From contig SFGJ01000026.1 of assembly GCA_004557655.1 (NCBI GenBank), positions 1 through 24,317 of the forward strand: 24,317 bases of DNA, given 5' to 3'. Source of the DNA: Clostridiales bacterium (GTDB lineage Bacteria; Bacillota; Clostridia; Oscillospirales; Oscillospiraceae). Positions 1 to 7,105 of the stretch are shown here, in pieces. Position 1 is the first letter of the stretch. Each line of letters opens with the position of its first letter. The notes below the pieces were generated by a model that searched no databases, had not been told where the DNA came from, and saw only the letters and a program-made list of their open reading frames with translations. The translations under genes were made by a program, and so were the position numbers.

Positions 1-313
1 AATACAGATACCAAAGATACCGGCTGACATTTACATCCGTGCAAATGTAATACTTCATAACCTTAAAGTTCAGCCAAAGGATCATCAAAACGGCAATGCA
101 GCACAGATAATGCCTTGCCTGCTTCTGAACAACTCTCCGGTACAGGGAAAAGCCCCATGCCGTAATCAGCCCGATATGGAGCAGAGAGCGGATAAAGTCC
201 GTGAACAACACATCATCAGAGTTGTTTTGATTGTTGTAAAGCCTGATCACGGCGGCTATCACAACGACGGCAGCCACAACGATACAGATTGCCTTATTGT
301 TCCTGGCTTTCAC
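1..313 (-). CDS. Sensor histidine kinase, N-terminal 7TM region (partial, runs off the left edge)
   Basis: Reading leftwards from a GTG at 313, an open frame of 104 codons continues past the window edge. An AGGAG/GGAGG stretch lies just upstream of the GTG. The visible protein is strongly hydrophobic, with membrane segments at about residues 8-23, 43-57 and 69-83. Basic loops (YRR, KQARHY) and a DVNVSRYLWYLY motif follow. I recognise this layout from the N-terminal 7TM domain of membrane histidine kinases in gut Firmicutes, which usually sit beside a response regulator and an ABC transporter. The kinase core would lie to the left, outside the window, so no catalytic residue can be checked. 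The family call is from memory of related sequences; the membrane character is seen directly. Confidence 0.65.
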   Translation of the reverse strand, partial: MKARNNKAICIVVAAVVVIAAVIRLYNNQNNSDDVLFTDFIRSLLHIGLITAWGFSLYRRVVQKQARHYLCCIAVLMILWLNFKVMKYYICTDVNVSRYLWYLY

Positions 314-355
314 TTTCCTCCGCTCCTTTCCGAAAATTCATACTGACAGGGGTTG

Positions 356-397
356 TTTGTTGGTTACTGTGTAACCAACAAAGGGACATCCCTTTGT
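356..397. promoter_or_regulatory. Two overlapping palindromes in the leader of the histidine kinase gene
   Basis: Bases 356-367 pair perfectly with 371-382 (12 bp, loop TGT). Bases 378-386 pair perfectly with 389-397 (9 bp, loop CA). They share bases 378-382, so as RNA only one can form fully. A third inverted repeat, TGTCCGG/CCGGACA, lies at 411-417 and 429-435. All lie between the minus-strand promoter at 451-479 and the GTG at 313, so they could be an operator or an attenuator. No T-run follows them in the minus direction. Confidence 0.55.
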
Positions 398-450
398 AAA
401 ATTCTTATTTTGTCCGGCATTTTTGCATCCGGACATAAATATACAAAATA

Positions 451-479
451 ATTATAGCACATAATTTTGAATTTTTCTA
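451..479 (-). promoter_or_regulatory. Promoter of the histidine kinase gene
   Basis: On the minus strand the -10 is TATAAT (451-456), preceded by an extended TGC. A weaker -35, TAGAAA (474-479), lies 17 bp away. It points at the GTG start at 313 and leaves a leader of about 130 nt. Confidence 0.6.
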
Positions 480-520
480 CCCTGCTTTTTTAATGTAGAA
501 GCGAACTGGCAAATCGTCCG

Positions 521-1069
521 TTATTGGTCTGAAAGATTAACAATCTCTTTGTTTTTCTTTTTTGCATACTGCACGGTCTGAAAGGCACCGCCACTGTTAT
601 GTTCAATGTAGCAGACAACCAAATCGGAACGGTCAACCATCTCTCGGTTCCTCACCTGAATTGCCGCTTTATAATGACCTCCAGCAGCGTCCTGGCAGAT
701 TTCAATCTCATCATAATATTCGTGAAAAGACTGATGATTGTTTTCATATTCGGCTGTTAAATATGGCAGAACGAGCATGAGGGCACTGTTATCATCACGA
801 AAATTCCGCTTGACACGGCGAACTGTCGAGGATACAAGTTGGTCAAATTCTCCGTTTCGTCCAACTAAAAACTCAACATATTCTTTGCTTTCCAGCAGGA
901 TTCGTATGAAAGCCTTTTTCTTTGCTTTCATCAGCTTTAAGATGACTTCATCAACAGCGTCGGTGTATCTGCCTTGAGCCACAAGTGCGTTCTTTTTATC
1001 TATAAGCGAATGTATGATTTGAGAGCGTTCCTGCTCGGTCAGATTGATATAATACTTTTTGTCCTTCAT
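521..1069 (-). CDS. Chimeric mobile-element protein with SLOG-like C-terminus
   Basis: The ATG at 1069 is chosen because GGAGG lies 7 nt upstream; the frame stays open further upstream without a better signal. The product is 182 aa. Residues 1-52, with the QGRYTDAVDEV motif, resemble a roughly 60-residue small protein common in Firmicutes conjugative elements. Residues 53-182 (ILLESKEYVEFLVGRNGEFD, then VRNREMVDRSDLVVCYI, then TVQYAKKKNKEIVNL) resemble the second half of SLOG/DUF1273-like nucleotide-binding proteins. The usual opening strand with its CCFxGHR motif is missing. I infer a fusion of two neighbouring genes by an internal deletion. Both halves are in frame and a good RBS remains, so it may be expressed, but a truncated Rossmann-type fold may not bind ligand. 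Function unknown. Confidence 0.6.
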   Translation of the reverse strand: MKDKKYYINLTEQERSQIIHSLIDKKNALVAQGRYTDAVDEVILKLMKAKKKAFIRILLESKEYVEFLVGRNGEFDQLVSSTVRRVKRNFRDDNSALMLVLPYLTAEYENNHQSFHEYYDEIEICQDAAGGHYKAAIQVRNREMVDRSDLVVCYIEHNSGGAFQTVQYAKKKNKEIVNLSDQ

Positions 1070-1212
1070 ATTGACACCTCCACTATCTTCATTGTAACAG
1101 CATAGAACAAATAAGCAATCTTGCGATTTATTGCGACTGTCTGGCAAACAAAAGACAACAAGTGCGTAGTTCAAATATTGCAGGGCTAACAGCATAACTA
1201 CCGCCCTGTGAA

Positions 1213-1328
1213 TTAGCAAGGATTTTTGCCGTGTCTGAGGTACAAATTAGCAGGGGAGCTTCTTTTCTTAGCAGAACAGCAGTTTTCCTGCTAATAATTC
1301 TTAGCACGACCTTTCGCCTTTTTTAGCA
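1213..1328 (+). repeat. Five direct TTAGCA repeats plus one inverted copy
   Basis: TTAGCA occurs at 1213, 1247, 1268, 1301 and 1323, and inverted (TGCTAA) at 1289. Spacings of 34, 21, 33 and 22 bp alternate and keep the sites close to one face of the helix. Such arrays near element ends can be arm-type sites for a tyrosine recombinase or excisionase; that role is inferred. Confidence 0.55.
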
Positions 1329-1382
1329 AGAACGGGGCAAAAGCGATGGCAAAACGGAAAAGTTAAGATTGAATGATGCCGG

Positions 1383-1426
1383 AAAATAAGAAAAGCCGAA
1401 AACCTCGAAAAATCAAGGCTTTCGGC
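1383..1426 (-). terminator. Terminator downstream of tRNA-Arg
   Basis: On the minus strand GCCGAAA (1420-1426) pairs with TTTCGGC (1395-1401), with three further inner pairs. TTTTCTTATTTT follows at 1383-1394. It lies directly after the tRNA 3' end. Confidence 0.6.
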
Positions 1427-1434
1427 GTTGTTTG

Positions 1435-1511
1435 TGGCGTCCCCGCCCGGATTCGAACCGGGGGCCTCGGGCTTAGGAGGCTCGCGCTCTATCCTGCTGA
1501 GCTACGGAGAC
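1435..1511 (-). tRNA. tRNA-Arg (anticodon CCT)
   Basis: A full cloverleaf can be drawn on the minus strand. The acceptor stem is GTCTCCG/CGGGGAC, the D-stem GCTC/GAGC, and the T-arm CCCGG-TTCGAAT-CCGGG. The 3' CCA is encoded (1435-1437). The anticodon loop CTCCTAA puts CCT at 1475-1477, reading AGG. The anticodon stem has one A-C mismatch (1482/1470), so modest degeneration is possible. Foreign-looking DNA begins right after the 3' end. Confidence 0.93.
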
Positions 1512-1525
1512 AATTACACCCTGCT

Positions 1526-1554
1526 ATTTTACACGCCGGGAGATAAAAAGTCAA
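1526..1554 (-). promoter_or_regulatory. Promoter of tRNA-Arg
   Basis: On the minus strand -35 TTGACT (1549-1554) and -10 TAAAAT (1526-1531) are separated by 17 bp, placing the start close to the tRNA 5' end. Confidence 0.7.
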
Positions 1555-1663
1555 TGGCAGGCTTCCGCCATTTATTCGCCTGCCCTCGCGCTGCAAATGT
1601 ATCCCTGCTTTTCATTCACACCGCAAGGAGGTTTGCGAGTCAAACAAGGTCTTTGGTTGTACT

Positions 1664-1697
1664 AAAAAAGAGCGTCTGCAGAATGCAGACGCTCTTT
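1664..1697 (-). terminator. Terminator of the nucleoside transporter operon
   Basis: A perfect 14-bp stem (1667-1680 with 1684-1697) has a 3-nt loop. On the minus strand it is followed by a T-run complementary to 1664-1669. It lies 9 bp past the last permease stop codon. Confidence 0.9.
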
Positions 1698-1706
1698 CCA
1701 TGGGTC

Positions 1707-2738
1707 TTATCGCTGCCCCTTGTCGTAGGGGATACCCTCAGCCTTGGGTGCCCGGGACTTCTTGGAAGTGAAGGCAAGCACCACCAGAGTGATGATATAC
1801 GGCAGCATCCGGTACAGATGGGAACTGATGCCGATCTCGGCCAGCCAGTACACATTGTCGCCATTGATATCCAGACTGGAGTAAGCCGCGGCAATGCACT
1901 TAAACAGGCCGAACAGCAAGGAAGCGCCGGCAATATTCAGCGGTTTCCAGTTGCCGAAGATCATAACGGCCAGAGCCAGGAAGCCGAAGCCGGCTACATC
2001 GCCGTTGGAGCTGCAGTTGGCGGTGGTCAGTGCGTATACAAATCCGCCCATGCCGGCCAGCGCGCCGGAAATGGTGGTTCCTGCGTAGCGCATCTTGTAC
2101 ACATTAATGCCCAGAGAGTCAGCCGCCTGAGGATTTTCACCGCAGGACCGCAGCCGCATACCGAACTTAGTCTTATACAGCAGGATGGACAGCACCACAA
2201 AAATAATCAGGCAGATATAAGTGGCCAGATATACCTTGTGCAGGAACGTATTTCCCAAAAATCCCAGATCCGCGTCTTTATCAAAGCCCAGTGTAGTCTT
2301 CTTGATCATAAACCAACTGGCAGAGTCACCGGAGTTCATCTGCAGCACGTTCTGGTTGGCAATGATACGGATGAGGAACAGCACCAAAGCCGGAGCCATC
2401 AGGTTCAGAGCCGTGCCGCCGATGGTCTGGTCGGCCCGGAGATTCACGGACGCAAAGCTCAACAGCAGCGAAAAGATCGCGCCCATCACGGCGGCCACCA
2501 GCATAGCCAGCAGCTCGAAGCCCTGCAGGGCAATCCAGTTACCCGAAGCCTTGGCGGCGTCAAACACATGAGCCTGCTGCATCAGCCGCACAAACAGAAC
2601 GCCCACGAATGCACCAAAGATCATGATACCTTCCAGCGCCAGGTTGATGATACCGCTTCGCTCGGCAAACACGCCGGCCAGCGCCACGATCATCAGAGGA
2701 ATAGCAAAGATCAGTGTCTGTTGGATCAGAAATGTCAT
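1707..2738 (-). CDS. Nucleoside ABC transporter permease (second permease)
   Basis: This 343-aa polytopic membrane protein belongs to the branched-chain/BMP-type ABC permease family. It is the counterpart of the B. subtilis NupQ and streptococcal/lactococcal NupC subunits. The family pattern shows in an N-terminal hydrophobic stretch followed by AERSGIINLALEGIMIFGAF (residues 25-44), the LRSCGENPQAADSLGINV loop and GALAGMGGFVYAL. The loop carries the coupling helix that contacts the ATPase. The start overlaps the upstream permease stop by 4 nt (ATGA), so the two are translationally coupled. It is the last gene of the unit and is followed by a strong terminator. With the other permease it should form the membrane channel for nucleoside import; the exact substrate cannot be read from sequence. 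Confidence 0.92.
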   Translation of the reverse strand: MTFLIQQTLIFAIPLMIVALAGVFAERSGIINLALEGIMIFGAFVGVLFVRLMQQAHVFDAAKASGNWIALQGFELLAMLVAAVMGAIFSLLLSFASVNLRADQTIGGTALNLMAPALVLFLIRIIANQNVLQMNSGDSASWFMIKKTTLGFDKDADLGFLGNTFLHKVYLATYICLIIFVVLSILLYKTKFGMRLRSCGENPQAADSLGINVYKMRYAGTTISGALAGMGGFVYALTTANCSSNGDVAGFGFLALAVMIFGNWKPLNIAGASLLFGLFKCIAAAYSSLDINGDNVYWLAEIGISSHLYRMLPYIITLVVLAFTSKKSRAPKAEGIPYDKGQR

Positions 2739-4027
2739 GCGTCCTCCCCTCCTTTCTCCTGCTCACCATCCGGATCCGGCGGCGTTTCCTCCGGTGCATC
2801 CAGCGGCTGTGCCTGTGCCTCCGGTGGGACAGGAGCCGTGGTGACGGTGGCCTTCTTCATTTCCCTGCGCTTTCTGATATTCACCAGCATCATACGGATC
2901 ACCAGGGAGAAGGCAGACAGGTAGACGATCACGGAGATGATCACGTCGGTGATATACTCGTTGTAAGCCGTGAGGTTTGTCAGCTGCATACCCACAATGT
3001 CCAGCATAGCCATAAAGATACCGGAAAAAATGACGCCGACGGGGTTGTTGATAGCCAGCAGGGCCACAGGGATACCGTTAAAGCCAACGGCAGGCAGAGA
3101 CTGATAGGTGGTCCAGTAGAACTCCGTGTTGCCGGAGAGCCAGTAAAGAGCTGCGCCTGTACCGGCCAAGGCGCCAGCAATGGCCATGGACAGCACGATG
3201 TTCCGCTTGTCGGGAATACCGGCGTAGCGGGCCGCGTGGCGGTTGCTGCCGCAGGCCTTGAGCTGGTAGCCGAAGGTAGTTTTCTGCATGATGACATACA
3301 CCACTACCGCCAGCAGGATCGCCAGCAGAATACCACCGTTGATCTGTGAGCCGGGGAACAGCTTGTCCAGCCCCAGCTTCGGCGTGGCCACGCCGTTAAA
3401 AGATGTCTTGTAGATATAACCGGACTTGGTGTTCTCCACCATGTTCTTGAAGTTACTGATGTCGAACATCCATGTCACCAGATTGGCGGCGATCCAGTTG
3501 GTCATAATGCACGCCAGCACCTCGTTGATGTTCAGCAGAGCCTTCAGCAAGCCGGGAATCGCGCCCCACAGAGCGCCGGCCAGCATACCGCCCAGCAGAG
3601 CCAGGACCCAGATGATACCCGCAGGCACGGAAGTGGAGGGAATACCCAGAGCGATGCTTAAGGAAGCCAGCGTACCCATCAGATACTGACCCGGCGCGCC
3701 AATGTTGAACAGGCCCGTCTTAAAGGCGATGGCCACGGAAAGGCCGGTCATAATCAGCGGCGTGGCTCGGAACAGCATATTGCCGATGTTCTGCGCGTTA
3801 AAGCCCCAGGTCAGTGTACCGGCAGCGTCACGACCGGTACTGAGGATACCACCGAAAATCAGGCGAATACCATCCCAGATGCCGCTGCCTGTGATCTTTG
3901 GCTCAACCAAGCCCACAATGAGCACCACGATGCCGCCCACCAACAAACCGACCAGAATAGAGATCAAGGAGGACATCAGCTTGTTGAAGCCATCGCTGCG
4001 GCCCAGAGTCTGCAATTTCAGCTTCAT
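2735..4027 (-). CDS. Nucleoside ABC transporter permease (first permease)
   Basis: This 430-aa multi-spanning permease is homologous to NupP/NupB of BMP-dependent nucleoside importers. Family signatures include NIGNMLFRATPLIMTGLSVA, FKTGLFNIGAPGQYLMG and the coupling loop QLKACGSNRHAARYAGIP. It has a hydrophilic C-terminal tail of about 35 residues rich in proline and acidic residues, longer than is usual for this family. The tail has no predicted role here. The start overlaps the ATPase stop by 4 nt (ATGA at 4024-4027) and its own end overlaps the next permease by 4 nt. This tight coupling supports a stoichiometric heterodimer. Confidence 0.92.
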   Translation of the reverse strand: MKLKLQTLGRSDGFNKLMSSLISILVGLLVGGIVVLIVGLVEPKITGSGIWDGIRLIFGGILSTGRDAAGTLTWGFNAQNIGNMLFRATPLIMTGLSVAIAFKTGLFNIGAPGQYLMGTLASLSIALGIPSTSVPAGIIWVLALLGGMLAGALWGAIPGLLKALLNINEVLACIMTNWIAANLVTWMFDISNFKNMVENTKSGYIYKTSFNGVATPKLGLDKLFPGSQINGGILLAILLAVVVYVIMQKTTFGYQLKACGSNRHAARYAGIPDKRNIVLSMAIAGALAGTGAALYWLSGNTEFYWTTYQSLPAVGFNGIPVALLAINNPVGVIFSGIFMAMLDIVGMQLTNLTAYNEYITDVIISVIVYLSAFSLVIRMMLVNIRKRREMKKATVTTAPVPPEAQAQPLDAPEETPPDPDGEQEKGGEDA

Positions 4028-5568
4028 GCCTGCTCACCTTCCTTTCCCATGCGCTTGGCGCCGGCCATATAGAGGCCCAATTCCTGCACGGTGATCTGCT
4101 TAGGATCAAATTCACCCACGATCTCGCCCTCGTACATCACCAGGATCCGATCGGACAGACTCATGACCTCGTCCAGCTCCAGTGACACCAGCAGCACCGC
4201 CTTCCCGGCGTCCCGCTCTGCCACAAGCTGACTGTGAATATATTCAATAGCGCCCACATCCAGTCCGCGGGTAGGCTGCACCGCCACGATCAGTGGCTTG
4301 TCCCGGTCGATCTCCCGGGCGATGATGGCCTTCTGCTGGTTGCCGCCGGACATACTGCGGGCAACGGTCACAGGCCCCTGTCCGCTGCGCACATCGAACC
4401 GCTCGATAAGGCCGTTGGCGTATTCCCGCACAGCGTCTCTCTTAATAAAGCCTGCGTGCTGGAACTGCGGCTCCTGGAACCGCTGCAGCACCATATTGTC
4501 CTCCAGCGTAAAGTCCAGGATCAGTCCGTGCTTATGGCGGTCCTCAGGAATATGACTCATATTTGCGCCGCGCTGGCGGATAGAGCAGTGAGAAATATCC
4601 TTGCCGCACAGGATGATCTCTCCCGTGGACTTATCCAGCCCCGTCAAACCGTGGATCAGCTCCGTCTGTCCGTTGCCGTCGATACCGGCGATGCACACGA
4701 TCTCCCCGGCCCGGACCCGAAAACTGACATGATTCACCGCGTTGTGTTTGTGGGTATGGGAGGTCACGCACAGGTCTTCCACTCTGAGGATGTCCTCCTT
4801 AGGCTGGGCAGGCTCCTTGGACACCTCCAGCTGTACCGGGCGGCCCACCATCATGTTGGAAAGCTCCTGCTTATTGGTCTCCCTGGTGTTCACGGTACCG
4901 ATGTAGCGGCCCTTACGCAGAACGGTGACCCGGTCTGACACCTCCATGATCTCATTGAGCTTATGGGAGATGAACAGAATGGATTTCCCCTCCGCCGCCA
5001 GATTCTTCATAATCTGCATCAGCTCATCGATCTCCTGAGGAGTCAGCACGGCTGTGGGCTCGTCGAAGATAAGGATCTCGTTGTCACGGTACAGCATTTT
5101 CAGTATTTCCACCCGCTGCTGCATACCCACGGTGATGTCCTCCACCAGGGCATCCACATCCACGCGCAGGCCGTACCGCTCTGAAAGCTCCTCCACCTTT
5201 TTTCGGGCTTCCTTCTTTTGCACAAAACCCATCCTGGTGGTCTCTGCACCCAGGATAATATTGTCCATCACGGTGAAAACATCCACCAGCTTAAAGTGCT
5301 GGTGTACCATTCCGATCCCCAAAGCGGTCGCCACATTGGGATCGGTGATGTTCACCCTCACTCCATTTTTGCGGATTTCGCCCGCTTCCGGCTGATACAG
5401 GCCGAACAGCACACTCATTAGGGTAGATTTCCCTGCGCCGTTTTCGCCCAGCAGAGCGTGGATCTCACCCTTGCGGAGCTGCAGCGTAATGTCGTCGTTG
5501 GCCTTGATGCCGGGGAACTCCTTCGTGATGTGAAGCATTTCAATCACATACTGGGGAGTATTGTCCAT
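4024..5568 (-). CDS. Nucleoside ABC transporter, double ATP-binding subunit
   Basis: This 514-aa protein has two fused ABC domains, as in NupO/YufO and sugar importers of the RbsA type. Domain 1 has an intact Walker A (GENGAGKST, residues 41-49), Q90 and Walker B ILIFDEP (DE 169-170). H202 is the switch histidine, and the signature is degenerate (VGMQQR instead of LSGGQ). Domain 2 has a degenerate Walker A (GIDGNGQTE) but a good signature (MSGGNQQ) and a Walker B whose acidic residue is replaced (VAVQPTRGLD). This asymmetry is normal for the family. The ATG at 5568 is preferred because AGGTGG precedes it; the 38 upstream codons have no RBS and cross the promoter region. The gene is separated from the BMP gene by a terminator and has its own promoter. 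Confidence 0.93.
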   Translation of the reverse strand: MDNTPQYVIEMLHITKEFPGIKANDDITLQLRKGEIHALLGENGAGKSTLMSVLFGLYQPEAGEIRKNGVRVNITDPNVATALGIGMVHQHFKLVDVFTVMDNIILGAETTRMGFVQKKEARKKVEELSERYGLRVDVDALVEDITVGMQQRVEILKMLYRDNEILIFDEPTAVLTPQEIDELMQIMKNLAAEGKSILFISHKLNEIMEVSDRVTVLRKGRYIGTVNTRETNKQELSNMMVGRPVQLEVSKEPAQPKEDILRVEDLCVTSHTHKHNAVNHVSFRVRAGEIVCIAGIDGNGQTELIHGLTGLDKSTGEIILCGKDISHCSIRQRGANMSHIPEDRHKHGLILDFTLEDNMVLQRFQEPQFQHAGFIKRDAVREYANGLIERFDVRSGQGPVTVARSMSGGNQQKAIIAREIDRDKPLIVAVQPTRGLDVGAIEYIHSQLVAERDAGKAVLLVSLELDEVMSLSDRILVMYEGEIVGEFDPKQITVQELGLYMAGAKRMGKEGEQA

Positions 5569-5631
5569 GCCGCCACCTACTTTCTTAATTTTCTCTTTCC
5601 CCGTATAAAACGCAGAAATAATATATTTATT

Positions 5632-5660
5632 ATTATACAGTGCCCCGTGTTTGATTGCAA
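5632..5660 (-). promoter_or_regulatory. Internal promoter for the ATPase-permease genes
   Basis: On the minus strand -35 TTGCAA (5655-5660) and a perfect -10 TATAAT (5632-5637) are 17 bp apart. It lies downstream of the BMP terminator, so ABC genes can be transcribed separately from the binding protein. Confidence 0.75.
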
Positions 5661-5670
5661 GTCTTGCAAT
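5654..5670. promoter_or_regulatory. Candidate operator: perfect 17-bp palindrome over the -35
   Basis: ATTGCAAG-T-CTTGCAAT is a perfect 8+1+8 palindrome overlapping the -35 of the ATPase promoter. A further half-site, TTTTGCAAG, lies at about 5675-5682. The position suits a repressor. TTGCAA alone also serves as -35 in other promoters of this window, so only the full palindrome is distinctive. Confidence 0.5.
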
Positions 5671-5716
5671 GTAATTTTGCAAGAATATAATAATTCTATA
5701 CTTCCAATTTGTGCAT

Positions 5717-5746
5717 AAAAAAGAAGGGCTTTCGCCCTTCTTTTTT
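5717..5746 (-). terminator. Terminator between the BMP and ATPase genes
   Basis: A perfect 13-bp stem (5717-5729 with 5734-5746, loop TTTC) ends in six T on either strand. It lies 14 bp past the BMP stop codon. Partial read-through would give more binding protein than transporter. Confidence 0.9.
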
Positions 5747-5759
5747 ATGTAGTCATTGA

Positions 5760-6914
5760 TTACTGGATAATGTTCAGCGTCAGGCTGTCGGTGCCGGCCA
5801 GCTTGGTGTAGTCGTCGTCCACGACCAGCTTGCCTTCGGCCATATCCTTCAGCATGGCGTTGTAATCGTCAACGCTCCACTTGGTCAGGGACCAGGTAGC
5901 GGTGGGCAGACCCACAGCGTTGTCCTTAGCACCCAGAGAAGTGCCAACACCGCCGATAGAAGCGAACTCACCGGCATAGAACTTGGTCAGAGACCACTGC
6001 ACAGCGTCGGACAGGCCCTTCATAGCGGAGGTGATAACGGTTTCGGACTCGAAGGACTGGTCAACGTCAACGCCGATGACCTTGCCGTCATTGGCGCCGG
6101 CAGCAGCAACGACGGAAGCGAACATGGAACCGCCGCAGGCAAAGATGCACTCAGTGCCGTTGGTGTACCAGCCGTTGGCCATGGTCTGCAGCTCGGGGGA
6201 AGCGGAGAAGTTACCGCCGTACAGCCAGGAGTAGTTCATCTCCACCTTGGTGTTCAGCTCCTTGGCAGCAGCGCTGGCGCCCTGCACGAAGCCGTAACCG
6301 TAACGGCAGCAAGCGGGGTTGTTGCCGCCGCCGCCACCGGTGAAGCCCAGCTTGGTGTAGCCTTCCTTAACGGCAGCGTAGCCGGCCAGATAGCCGCACT
6401 GCTGCTCCTGGAAAGCGATACCGGCGATGTTCTTCAGAGCGGGGGAGCCCTTCACACCGGCCTCTTCGCCCACGGGATAACCATCGATGAACACGAAGGA
6501 CACATCGGGATAAGCCTTAGCGGCCATGCGCAGAGCGGCCTCCTGCAGGTAGCCGGCGCACACCACGATCTTGGCGCCGTTTTCGCAGGCGGCCTTCATG
6601 GCGTCAAAGCGGTCATCATCGGTGGCCTCTTTGTCATTGGCGGGCTGATAATACTTGTAGCTGAGGTTGTTGGCGTTCGCATACAGCTTCACGCCGTCGA
6701 AGGTGCCCTGGTTGAAGGACTTATCCTTCAGGGAGCCCACGTCGGTGACGAAAGCGATCTCATACTTACCGTCAGCAGAGGTCATTTCGTCCTTGATGTC
6801 GTCAGCGTTGACGGGCTTGCTGTCATCGGGCTGGGGATCGGGATCCTTCTTGCCGCAGGCAAACAGGGACAGAGCCATGACAAGAGCCAGAAGCAGCGCA
6901 AGAATCTTTTTCAT
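5760..6914 (-). CDS. BMP-family nucleoside-binding lipoprotein
   Basis: This 384-aa extracellular substrate-binding lipoprotein belongs to the PnrA/Med (basic membrane protein) family, which binds purine or other nucleosides. A signal peptide ends in the lipobox LFAC with Cys20, followed by an acidic/proline linker (about 23-50). The family core begins at YEIAFVTDVGSLKDKSFNQG, with IAFQEQQCGYLAGYAAV and GFTGGGGG further on. The ATG at 6914 is preferred (AAAGG about 10 nt upstream, normal signal peptide); an in-frame ATG 7 codons earlier is possible. It has its own promoter and terminator and precedes an ABC ATPase and two permeases, the NupNOPQ order of B. subtilis. Nucleoside import is inferred from family and from the adjacent deoD and deoC. 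Confidence 0.93.
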   Translation of the reverse strand: MKKILALLLALVMALSLFACGKKDPDPQPDDSKPVNADDIKDEMTSADGKYEIAFVTDVGSLKDKSFNQGTFDGVKLYANANNLSYKYYQPANDKEATDDDRFDAMKAACENGAKIVVCAGYLQEAALRMAAKAYPDVSFVFIDGYPVGEEAGVKGSPALKNIAGIAFQEQQCGYLAGYAAVKEGYTKLGFTGGGGGNNPACCRYGYGFVQGASAAAKELNTKVEMNYSWLYGGNFSASPELQTMANGWYTNGTECIFACGGSMFASVVAAAGANDGKVIGVDVDQSFESETVITSAMKGLSDAVQWSLTKFYAGEFASIGGVGTSLGAKDNAVGLPTATWSLTKWSVDDYNAMLKDMAEGKLVVDDDYTKLAGTDSLTLNIIQ

Positions 6915-6991
6915 GTCAAATCTACCTTTCTTCATTTTTTCCGCCTTAGGGGCGGATAGATTTGCACAGTATCTCTACCGTGCTTGCGCCC

Positions 6992-7020
6992 ATTTTATCA
7001 TTTACTCCCGCATATTGCAA
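6992..7020 (-). promoter_or_regulatory. Promoter of the BMP gene
   Basis: On the minus strand -35 TTGCAA (7015-7020) and -10 TAAAAT (6992-6997) are 17 bp apart. The -35 lies within ATTGCAAG, the same half-site as in the operator at 5654-5670. The leader of about 70 nt contains a GCAC...GTGC hairpin and no purine riboswitch that I can recognise. Confidence 0.65.
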
Positions 7021-7051
7021 GCCCTATTTTTTTCAGGACGGATGTGAAAAG

Positions 7052-7093
7052 ACAGCCATTTCCGCGAGCATAGCGCGTGAATAGCTGTTTTTT
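7052..7093. terminator. Probable terminator downstream of deoD
   Basis: An imperfect long hairpin pairs ACAGCCATT (7052-7060) with AATAGCTGT (7080-7088), with an inner CGCG/CGCG stem. The T-run is better on the plus side (7088-7093) than on the minus side (TCTTTTC). It lies just past the deoD stop. Confidence 0.5.
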
Positions 7094-7105
7094 CATATAA
7101 AAAAG

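Larger units (their letters stand above)
1070..1434. other. Non-coding 365-bp stretch at the putative mobile-element end
   Basis: I see no supportable gene here. It holds TTAGCA repeats (1213-1328) and, next to the tRNA, a terminator-like hairpin (1395-1426). Its lower GC matches the left flank rather than the core, and it abuts the 3' end of a tRNA. Both fit the end of an integrative element, but no integrase gene lies in the window. Confidence 0.5.

Noticed and set aside
110..346. 78-codon plus-strand frame at the left end
   Set aside because: It is opposite the membrane histidine kinase frame, which has an RBS, promoter and clear membrane segments.
1428..2924. Long plus-strand open frame of 498 codons across the permease genes
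   Set aside because: It is antisense to two clear ABC permeases and runs through the tRNA. The product is low-complexity (Gln/His/Gly-rich), as expected opposite GC-rich genes.
6915..6990. Purine riboswitch in the BMP leader
   Set aside because: The leader of about 70 nt has hairpins but no conserved purine-aptamer core or three-way junction that I can see.
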